From Propionibacteriaceae bacterium (lineage in GTDB: Bacteria; Actinomycetota; Actinomycetes; Propionibacteriales; Propionibacteriaceae): a stretch of 14,088 nt of DNA. A model generated the notes under the pieces. The model made no database searches, had not been told where the DNA came from, and saw nothing but the letters and a program-made list of their open reading frames with translations. The stretch spans positions 1-14,088 of the forward strand of contig CAJPNZ010000084.1 of NCBI GenBank assembly GCA_905372155.1. Reading direction: 5' to 3'. Shown here piece after piece: positions 5,695 through 11,731 of the stretch (its first letter is position 1; each line of letters begins with the position of its first letter). The position numbers and the translations under genes were made by a program.

Positions 5695-6705
5695 GTGGCA
5701 CTGCCCTGGATCGAAATTGTTGAGTGTCTCGACCCGGACCCGCAGCTCGTGCTGTGGCGCTACCCGGATCCCGACGGGCGGATCAAGTCCGGGGCGAAAC
5801 TGATCGTCCGAGAGAACCAGAACGCCCTGCTCCTGGCGAAGGGTCAGGCCGCCGGTGTCTACCTGCCCGGCACCTACACCCTCCCGACCGGCAACATCCC
5901 GATCCTGTCCAACCTCGTGGGATGGAAGTACGGGTTCGCGTCGCCGCACGTCTACGACATCTTCTACATCGCGACCCGCCAGTTCGTCGACCTCAAGTGG
6001 GGAACCCCGGCGCCGGTGATGATGGCCGACGAGAAATTCGGGCAGGTCCGGGCGCGCGCGTTCGGGTCCTACTCCGCGCGCATCACCGACATTCCCCGGT
6101 TCTTCCGGGGGTACGCCGGCGCCTATCCGGTGCTGACGATCCGCGACCTCGAGGTCCAGCTCCGCGACTACATCGCCGCGAAGTTCGGTGAGGTGCTGGC
6201 CACCCAACGGATCTCCGTCCTGGACGTCGCCGCGAACCTGTCGGCGGTCAACGCGCGCCTGCAACCCGCCATCGCCCCCTATTTCCTGGACCTGGGGGTG
6301 ACGCTCACCCAGTTCACCGTGACCTCGGTGACGCTGCCCGACGAGGTCAACGAGTACTACGACAAGGTCACCAGCATGAACATGATCGGTGACATGTCGC
6401 GGTTCCAGGCCTTCAACACCGCCATAGCGACCGCCAACCCCAACACCGCAGTCGGGCACGGCATCCAGGAGGGGATGGCCATGGGCATCGCGATGGGGCA
6501 GGTGCAGCAACAGCTCGGCGCCCCGGCCCAGCAGGGTTTCCCCGCCCAGCCGATGCAGCCCGCGCAACCGGCGCCGTCCGCACCGTCCGCGGGGACGGAC
6601 GATCCCGTCGAGCGACTCGCGAAACTGAAGAAGATGTTCGAGGCCGGGCTCATCACCGCGGACGAGTTCAACGCCAAGAAATCGCAGATCATCGAGGCCC
6701 TGTGA
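5695..6705 (+). CDS. SPFH (band 7)-domain protein with C-terminal SHOCT motif, YdjI-like
   Basis: This 336-residue protein begins ALPWIEIVE and keeps the pattern of the bacterial YdjI/'virion core protein' SPFH family: LVLWRYPDPDGRIKSGAKLIVRE-type segments near residues 16-40, the PGTYTLPTGNIPILSNL strand (about 58-74), KWGTPAPV (about 101-108), and the amphipathic helical end of the SPFH fold. A low-complexity linker rich in Met, Gln, Pro and Ala (about 255-300) leads to a short C-terminal SHOCT module (302-336: LAKLKKMFEAGLITADEFNAKK). SHOCT is generally an oligomerisation or targeting element. There is no transmembrane segment. AAGGAG (5682-5687) seven bases before GTG 5695 sets the start; the frame is open from TTG 5674. 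Relatives are associated with membrane stress and phage-shock-like loci, so a membrane scaffold role is inferred. It heads a four-gene operon. Confidence 0.85.
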   Translation: MALPWIEIVECLDPDPQLVLWRYPDPDGRIKSGAKLIVRENQNALLLAKGQAAGVYLPGTYTLPTGNIPILSNLVGWKYGFASPHVYDIFYIATRQFVDLKWGTPAPVMMADEKFGQVRARAFGSYSARITDIPRFFRGYAGAYPVLTIRDLEVQLRDYIAAKFGEVLATQRISVLDVAANLSAVNARLQPAIAPYFLDLGVTLTQFTVTSVTLPDEVNEYYDKVTSMNMIGDMSRFQAFNTAIATANPNTAVGHGIQEGMAMGIAMGQVQQQLGAPAQQGFPAQPMQPAQPAPSAPSAGTDDPVERLAKLKKMFEAGLITADEFNAKKSQIIEAL

Positions 6706-6929
6706 TGGCCGAGTCGTTCGTCGAGAGGATGCGCCGCCAGGCCGTCTCCGCGCCCAGGTCCTCGATCCGCTTCGAGGAGGAGAGGACGCGCGCCGAGACC
6801 CGCACCTGCCCCGACTGCGGTGCGCCGCGGTCCGAGGCCGACGGGGTCGGGGAGTGCAGCTACTGCGGGCACGTCTTCGTCGCCGCCCTCGCCACCGAGT
6901 ACGCCCGGGACCGGCAGGAGCACCCGTGA
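6705..6929 (+). CDS. Small zinc-ribbon protein
   Basis: This 74-residue protein has two CxxC knuckles, TCPDCGAP (Cys35, Cys38) and CSYCGHVF (Cys51, Cys54), forming a rubredoxin-like zinc ribbon. The N-terminal half is basic and helical (SFVERMRRQ, then FEEERTRAE). The ATG at 6705 shares its A with the TGA of the SPFH gene (TGATG), and GAGG (6694-6697) is seven bases upstream. A GTG at 6702 is one codon earlier and also possible. It overlaps the next gene by four bases (GTGA). Such tight coupling suggests the product works with the SPFH protein. Function unknown; a metal-dependent adaptor is a reasonable guess. Confidence 0.75.
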   Translation: MAESFVERMRRQAVSAPRSSIRFEEERTRAETRTCPDCGAPRSEADGVGECSYCGHVFVAALATEYARDRQEHP

Positions 6930-7534
6930 GTCACTCCAGCGACCAGCTCAACGCCCTCGTCCCGCGCCTCGAGACGTTCCTGGGCAAACTGACGGCCCGC
7001 GCCCGCGAGGTGGCCGCCGAGGCGGCTGCCGCCGTCGCGGAGATGCAGGCCTCCGGAGACGAGGACACCCGCGCCGCGGCCCACACCCTCCAGGCCGGGG
7101 TGACCTCCCAGATCACAGGATTGGCGAACAAGGGCCGCGAGGTCTTCGAGCAACAGTTCACTGTGTTCGAGACGATCGACGACCCCGCGACCGAGGCCGC
7201 CTACGAACGCCTCGAGGAGCGATTCGAGGCGTGGGAGGACAGCCTCGAGGCCATTGCCGAGGAGGCCTTCGCCGCCCCCGAGGCCGACCACGACCAGGCC
7301 ATCTGGGAGCAGGCCGTCGCCGAGTGGCGCGCGATCCGGCTCACCTGCTCCCAGTGCGGGGCCCCCGTGCCGGTTCCGTACCTGTACCCCGTCGCGGTCT
7401 ACCTGGCGTGCCGGGGATGCGGTTCCCGCGCCACCTTCACGCCGTCCTCGACCATGGTCGCGGCGACACACGTCACCGCCAGGAGACGTCCCGACGATCC
7501 GTGGGTGGCCGGTCCCGCCCATATCGGAAACTGA
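6926..7534 (+). CDS. Helical protein with C-terminal zinc ribbon, unknown function
   Basis: This 202-residue protein starts at GTG 6926, overlapping the previous stop by four bases, with GGAG at 6917-6920. Residues about 7-135 are Ala/Glu-rich and almost certainly helical, probably coiled coil (LTARAREVAAEAAAAVAEM, later YERLEERFEAWEDSLEAIA). A zinc ribbon follows: LTCSQCGAP (Cys141, Cys144) and LACRGCGSR (Cys162, Cys165). The tail is basic and Pro-containing. It is soluble, with no signal peptide. A helical body joined to a zinc ribbon recalls proteins encoded beside YdjI-like SPFH genes, but I cannot name a family. The 31-base gap to the next gene keeps it in the same operon. Confidence 0.75.
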   Translation: MSHSSDQLNALVPRLETFLGKLTARAREVAAEAAAAVAEMQASGDEDTRAAAHTLQAGVTSQITGLANKGREVFEQQFTVFETIDDPATEAAYERLEERFEAWEDSLEAIAEEAFAAPEADHDQAIWEQAVAEWRAIRLTCSQCGAPVPVPYLYPVAVYLACRGCGSRATFTPSSTMVAATHVTARRRPDDPWVAGPAHIGN

Positions 7535-7565
7535 TCGGTTCCACGAACTCGAGAGAGCAGGAAAC

Positions 7566-8726
7566 ATGCTGGGAAAATTCTTCAAGAAGGCCAGGGAGAC
7601 CGTCTCCGGGATCAGCGACGCCGTGCGCGGTGTGGAGCACGTCGACTGGATCACTCACGCCTTCCCGTACAGCCTCGAGATGCTGATGGACGTCGACGAG
7701 GCCCGCGACCTCTCGCGTCCCCGTCCCCCGGCCGGTCTCGACCCGGCCGCCGTTCAGTACGCCGATGCCTGGTACGGGATCTGGGCGCGGGTGCGCGACG
7801 GGCACGTCGCGCCGGTGCAGGCCGTCGAGGCCGGTGACGTCGCGGGGTCGCAGCAGGCGCTGGCCCAGTGGGAGGCGCAGCTGGCGCAGGCCGACGTGGA
7901 ACAGGCCCGGCTCGGTGATTTCCGGGGCAACCGTCATCTGGTGCTGGCCAACTCGGACATCCGCACCACGCTGGGGGCCATGGTGGAGGAGGTGCGCGAG
8001 TACATCGGGCTGCGCATCTCCGGCCGGGACGCCATGGAGCACGCCACCGGGGCGATCACCCGGGTGGTGTCGATCCACACCTCGATGAACAATGCGCTGC
8101 TCGGGTTCTACCAGGACCCCTCCGATGCCGCTGCCCGCGCCGCCGAGAACGCCGCCTTCGCGCCCATCGAGGCGATGCGGCAGGTCAACCCGGCTGCCCC
8201 CGAACTCCAGCCGGTACTTGGGGTCTCCCTGCACGACTGGGTCGCAGCGTCGGCGAAGATGCACGCCGGGGTTTCGGGCGACGAGATCGCGCGCATCCTC
8301 GGCGTCGAACGTCCCCAGTGGGATCAGGCGTCGGCGGAATGGACCCAGCGCGTCCAGATGTTCCCGATGACGGTCGGGATGGAGTACGCGAACCTCATGT
8401 CCCGTCCCCACCCGAAGTTCGACGCGGCGGGCTCCGCAGGTGGGGCGCCGTCGAATGCGGCCCGGCTGTCCACCGACCGTGACTTCTACATCGAGTGCTC
8501 GGCAGCCGCGGCCGCCGCCACCGAGGCTGGCCTCGATGCGGGCGGCTACCTCGAGTCCAACTACGGGGTCACCGTCGCCCAGGTCGGCAGCGCCGGGGTG
8601 AACTGGATGATGGACCTGCGCAACGCCGATTCCCTCATCACCTTGCAGCAGGCCAAGCAGCGGGAGATCGCCGCCCGGATCGCGTCCCGGACCGGTCCCG
8701 GGATCGCCGACGACATCCAGTTCTGA
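7566..8726 (+). CDS. Conserved-looking operon-terminal protein of unknown function
   Basis: I do not recognise this 386-residue protein. The frame extends far upstream, but the part before 7566 overlaps the previous gene in another frame; ATG 7566 with a weak AGGA just ahead (7559-7562) gives MLGKFFKKARETVSG, an amphipathic basic N-terminal helix that could touch the membrane. The rest is predicted soluble and mostly helical, with an Ala/Gln-rich helical segment near 84-117 and a C-terminal part containing RDFYIECSAAAAAATEAG, then LESNYGVTV and WMMDL. There is no Cys motif and no transmembrane span. As the last gene of the SPFH operon it probably belongs to the same process. A perfect terminator follows after 15 bases. 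Confidence 0.75.
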   Translation: MLGKFFKKARETVSGISDAVRGVEHVDWITHAFPYSLEMLMDVDEARDLSRPRPPAGLDPAAVQYADAWYGIWARVRDGHVAPVQAVEAGDVAGSQQALAQWEAQLAQADVEQARLGDFRGNRHLVLANSDIRTTLGAMVEEVREYIGLRISGRDAMEHATGAITRVVSIHTSMNNALLGFYQDPSDAAARAAENAAFAPIEAMRQVNPAAPELQPVLGVSLHDWVAASAKMHAGVSGDEIARILGVERPQWDQASAEWTQRVQMFPMTVGMEYANLMSRPHPKFDAAGSAGGAPSNAARLSTDRDFYIECSAAAAAATEAGLDAGGYLESNYGVTVAQVGSAGVNWMMDLRNADSLITLQQAKQREIAARIASRTGPGIADDIQF

Positions 8727-8741
8727 AAACACCGGACCGAC

Positions 8742-8780
8742 TGATTCGGGCCGTGGGTGCAGCGCCCACGGCCCGAATCA
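8742..8780 (+). terminator. Terminator of the SPFH operon
   Basis: TGATTCGGGCCGTGGG (8742-8757) and CCCACGGCCCGAATCA (8765-8780) form a perfect 16-bp stem with a 7-base loop, followed by ACTTT. The symmetrical stem could also work on the opposite strand, but no gene approaches from that side. Confidence 0.85.
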
Positions 8781-8846
8781 ACTTTGGGTGTATTCCCGCC
8801 GCTCTCCCGTCTCCGTCGACCTACGATGAATCACAACACACCTTCT

Positions 8847-8875
8847 GGTGCGAGAGCGGAAACGTTCTCGACGCC
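8847..8875 (+). promoter_or_regulatory. Hairpin with GAAA tetraloop in the leader of the MFS transporter gene
   Basis: CGAGAGCG-GAAA-CGTTCTCG (8851-8870) folds in RNA as eight pairs (one G-U) closed by a GNRA tetraloop. The outer bases GGTG (8847-8850) and CGCC (8872-8875) add four pairs (one U-G) beyond a single bulged A (8871). A -10-like TACGAT (8822-8827) lies upstream without a clear -35. The hairpin is 57 bases ahead of the MFS start and could be a leader structure controlling the transporter. Confidence 0.3.
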
Positions 8876-8932
8876 TGTGCAACGACGTTTCGGGGTGGTG
8901 CGGTGACGCGGCCCCAGAGACATGGGGAGACG

Positions 8933-10324
8933 ATGATGATGAAGATAAACGTCACGAAGGTTGCCGAGAACCCACAGGCCACCCGGAATCTTCGTGCCTT
9001 TCAACTGATATGGCTCACGCAGCTCATCGCCCGGGTCGGCAACGGCATGACCGCCTTTGGGCTTGGGGTTTTCGTGTACCAGGAGACGGGGCAGACGACC
9101 CCCGGCGCACTCATCATGCTCGCCGCATTCCTCCCGGGCCTGCTGCTGGCGCCGCTCGCCGGGGTCCTGGTGGACCGGTTCGATCGACGCCTGATGATGA
9201 TCCTCAGCGACACGTTGTCGGCGATCGGGCTGGTTGCTCTGCTGGGGGCCTTCCACCTAGGGTTCCGGGAGGTCTGGGTGATCTGCGCCTGTGTGGCGTT
9301 CAGTTCGGTCTTCGAGGCGCTGCTGGACCCGGCCTACCGCGCCACTGTCACCGACCTGCTGACGCCCGAGCAGTACGCCCGGGCCTCCGGCATGACCCAG
9401 CTGGCAGCTGCTGCGCAGTACCTCATATCCCCGGCGGTCGCGGGCCTGGTGATGGTGCAGTTCGGCATCAATGCGGTCCTGATGATCGATGTCGCGACGA
9501 TGGTGACGACCGTGTCGTTCACGGTGATCGTGTGGCGCACGATCAAGGCGGAACCGAAACCGGTCGAGCAGGGTTTCTGGGAGGATTTCCGCAGCGGGCT
9601 GGCCTACTTCGCCCGCAACCGTGGGATCGTGGTGTTGATGCTGCTGGTGACCCTGATGACCTTCTGCATGGGATTCCTGCAGACCCTCCTGACGCCGATG
9701 ATGCTCGACCTCGCCGACGAACAGACCCTCGGGCTGGTGCGCTCGGTGGCCGCCATCGGCATGGTCGTGGCCAGCCTGGCCATCGGGGTGTTCAACATGG
9801 GCAACAACCACATCCGCTACCTGGCGATCGCGCTGGCGTTCGGTGGGGTCGTCGTGATCGGTCTGGGAATGACCACCGACGTGGTGCTGATCGGGGCCGC
9901 CACGTTCCTGTTCTTCATGGTCCTGCCGCCGTTGAACACGAGCGTCGAGGTGCTCACCCGGTCGTGGATTCCCAACGAGACCCAGGGCAAGATCTGGGGA
10001 CTGATGGGTCTGGTGTCCCAGCTCGGCTTCCTGGCCGCGTACTGCATCGCAGGGCCGCTCGCCGACAACGTGTTCAACCCGCTGCTGCGCCCTGGAGGGG
10101 CGCTGGTCGATGGCCTGGGTGGCATCATCGGTGTCGGACAGTCCCGGGGCATCGGGCTGATGTTCGGGCTCGTCGGGATCCTGCTGATCCTCATCGCGGT
10201 GGTCACGCCCCGGGTCAGGGCCATCCGGGTCCTCGAGGACAATCTCAAGGAACAGCTGGCAACCTCGCGGGGGACCGGAGTCCACGAGGGCGAGACCGTC
10301 GAGGACCTTCGAGTGGAGGTGTGA
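8933..10324 (+). CDS. Major facilitator superfamily transporter (efflux type)
   Basis: This 463-residue protein has the hydrophobic pattern of an MFS carrier with about 12 membrane segments between residues 22 and 435. The cytoplasmic loop between helices 2 and 3 carries GVLVDRFDRR (77-86), the MFS motif A. Overall it resembles the EntS/MacAB-neighbour class of exporters often found near antibiotic or siderophore genes; the substrate is not predictable. The N-terminal tail (1-20) and the acidic C-terminal tail (about 435-463) are cytoplasmic. The frame is open far upstream, but GGGGAGA (8924-8930) is placed for the ATG cluster at 8933, 8936 and 8939; any of these three could be the start. It is isolated from the SPFH operon by a terminator and appears to be a single gene. 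Confidence 0.85.
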   Translation: MMMKINVTKVAENPQATRNLRAFQLIWLTQLIARVGNGMTAFGLGVFVYQETGQTTPGALIMLAAFLPGLLLAPLAGVLVDRFDRRLMMILSDTLSAIGLVALLGAFHLGFREVWVICACVAFSSVFEALLDPAYRATVTDLLTPEQYARASGMTQLAAAAQYLISPAVAGLVMVQFGINAVLMIDVATMVTTVSFTVIVWRTIKAEPKPVEQGFWEDFRSGLAYFARNRGIVVLMLLVTLMTFCMGFLQTLLTPMMLDLADEQTLGLVRSVAAIGMVVASLAIGVFNMGNNHIRYLAIALAFGGVVVIGLGMTTDVVLIGAATFLFFMVLPPLNTSVEVLTRSWIPNETQGKIWGLMGLVSQLGFLAAYCIAGPLADNVFNPLLRPGGALVDGLGGIIGVGQSRGIGLMFGLVGILLILIAVVTPRVRAIRVLEDNLKEQLATSRGTGVHEGETVEDLRVEV

Positions 10325-10363
10325 GGCCCCGCGACCTGTCTCCTGTCGGTCTTTCGGACGACC

Positions 10364-10388
10364 CGGGGCACGTTCCGGGGTGCTGCCC
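10364..10388 (+). terminator. Weak hairpin after the MFS gene
   Basis: GGGGCA (10364-10369) can pair with TGCCCC (10383-10388) over a 13-base loop, 39 bases after the MFS stop. The stem is short and has no T-tract, so termination here is uncertain. The remaining 10389-10475 shows no clear promoter. Confidence 0.3.
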
Positions 10389-10475
10389 CCATCGGCTGGT
10401 TACTGTGGTCGCAGGGGAACTGAGCCATGACGCGCGGACGGGGAACACGGGGCGCGCGTGCAGACGGAGGTGACG

Positions 10476-10835
10476 ATGGGATTTCTTGACTGGCTGGGCA
10501 GGAAGTGGGCCAAGAAGCTTGATTTCACGAAGGTCGATTCTGTTCTGAAGGCCGAAGCCCTGGCCGCCGAGGGGAAATTGGCGCCGCTGTATCTCGTTCC
10601 GCTGCGTTTCGGTGGGCAGGCCATGCCCATGAACCGGGTCTTCGTCCCGGTATCCGTCGTTGAACGCAAGGAGCATTACGACGAGACGATCGAGGGTCTC
10701 GTCAAGGACCACAAGGCGGATGGCTACTCCTGCACCCCCGAATACCGCGACGGGAGCGTCATACCATTCCGGCTGGAGGGCATGGCGACCGAGGAGGGAA
10801 TTCCGGTCTACTCGTGGTCCATCGACGTGTGGTGA
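10476..10835 (+). CDS. Small soluble protein of unknown function
   Basis: This 119-residue protein is not recognised. ACGGAGG (10464-10470) lies five bases before the ATG at 10476; GTG 10458 and GTG 10470 are in frame but fit the Shine-Dalgarno less well. The N-terminus (FLDWLGRKWAKKL) is an amphipathic basic helix. The remainder looks alpha/beta, with strands such as APLYLVPLRF and VFVPVSVV, and ends in IPVYSWSIDVW. It has no signal peptide, membrane span or Cys motif. It lies 64 bases ahead of the methyltransferase gene in the same direction and may be co-transcribed with it. Codon use matches neighbouring genes, which supports it being real. Confidence 0.65.
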   Translation: MGFLDWLGRKWAKKLDFTKVDSVLKAEALAAEGKLAPLYLVPLRFGGQAMPMNRVFVPVSVVERKEHYDETIEGLVKDHKADGYSCTPEYRDGSVIPFRLEGMATEEGIPVYSWSIDVW

Positions 10836-10899
10836 GAACGGGCCCGTCGTGTCGTGAGACCCTCCCGGGGATGCGGCGCGCGGGGGAAGACTGGAGGAC

Positions 10900-11709
10900 A
10901 TGGAGAAAGTCGAACTCACCGGGGTCCCGGAAACCATGTTGCAGACCCTTCACGCCAGGGCCCAGTACACGCTGTCCCACCCGCAGCTGCTGTCCGATCC
11001 GCAGGCGGTCGAGCTGGTCTCCCGCATCGATTACGACTTCACGGCCGCTCGATCCGATCAGCTCATGTCCTTCGGGACCGCGGCCCGTACCCTGCTGTTC
11101 GACGACCTCGTCCGCGACTTCATCGCCCGGCATCCCGGTTGCACCGTCGTCAACGTTGGCTGCGGGCTGGACACCCGCTTCCATCGCGTCGACGACGGGA
11201 AGACGCGCTGGTACGACCTCGATCTACCGCAGGTGATCGACGTCCGCCGGCGACTCATCGCCCCGGTGGACCGGGTCCGGACGATCGCCGCCTCGGCAAT
11301 GGATCCGCGATGGCCCGGGGAAGTGGAGGTGACGGGCGAGGTGCTGGTCGTCGTCGAGGGCCTGACCATGTACCTGAGCTCCGATGACCTGCGCATCCTG
11401 ATGGGGATCATCCACGACTCCTTCCCCGGCGCGACGGCCTTGGTGGAGGTCATGGCGCCCCTGTTCCAACGCTTCGGGCGGGAGAAGTCCGTCGTCAGGT
11501 CCGGGGCGAGGTTCACCTACGGATGCCGCAACGGCAAGGAGTTCTGCCGCACCGTGGCGCCCGGTTTCCGGGCCGAACGCGACGTCAGGTTGTCCGAGGG
11601 AATGCGACGGATCCAGCCCCGGAGCTGGCTGATCACCTGGTTCCCACTGTTCCGGATGATCGAGCAGAAGATCCTCGTCCTGACAGCCCGGCCCCCCGCG
11701 GACGGGTGA
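10900..11709 (+). CDS. Class I SAM-dependent methyltransferase, LCM/TcmP family
   Basis: This 269-residue enzyme transfers a methyl group from S-adenosylmethionine, probably to a hydroxyl or carboxyl oxygen. It matches the leucine carboxyl methyltransferase-like (TcmP, 'O-methyltransferase in polyketide biosynthesis') family: the N-terminal LTGVPETML and DYDF (44-47), motif I VVNVGCGLDTR (83-93), the acidic WYDLDLP (104-110) that would hold the SAM ribose, and EGLTMYLS (153-160). Length is normal for the family. ATG 10900 has GGAGG only two bases upstream, unusually close; GGGGGAAG (10882-10889) is an alternative at eleven bases. No polyketide gene is nearby, so the substrate is unknown. It converges with the minus-strand DUF2339 gene, stop to stop, with 22 bases between. 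Confidence 0.8.
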   Translation: MEKVELTGVPETMLQTLHARAQYTLSHPQLLSDPQAVELVSRIDYDFTAARSDQLMSFGTAARTLLFDDLVRDFIARHPGCTVVNVGCGLDTRFHRVDDGKTRWYDLDLPQVIDVRRRLIAPVDRVRTIAASAMDPRWPGEVEVTGEVLVVVEGLTMYLSSDDLRILMGIIHDSFPGATALVEVMAPLFQRFGREKSVVRSGARFTYGCRNGKEFCRTVAPGFRAERDVRLSEGMRRIQPRSWLITWFPLFRMIEQKILVLTARPPADG

Positions 11710-11731
11710 CCTCGCGGGATCCCGGATACGG

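Noticed and set aside
7473..8732. 419-aa minus-strand frame opposite the 386-aa gene
   Set aside because: Composition is Gly/Arg/His-rich as expected for an antisense shadow; no RBS, and the plus-strand gene fits the operon and is followed by a terminator.
8848..10473. 541-aa plus-strand frame overlapping the MFS gene
   Set aside because: Reads as Arg/Gly/Pro-rich low-complexity sequence; the alternative frame gives a clear 12-helix MFS protein with motif A.
11695..11718. Short CCCGCG/CGCGGG inverted repeat at the convergent stops as a bidirectional terminator
   Set aside because: Only six pairs with a 12-base loop and overlapping the methyltransferase stop; too weak to call in such GC-rich sequence.
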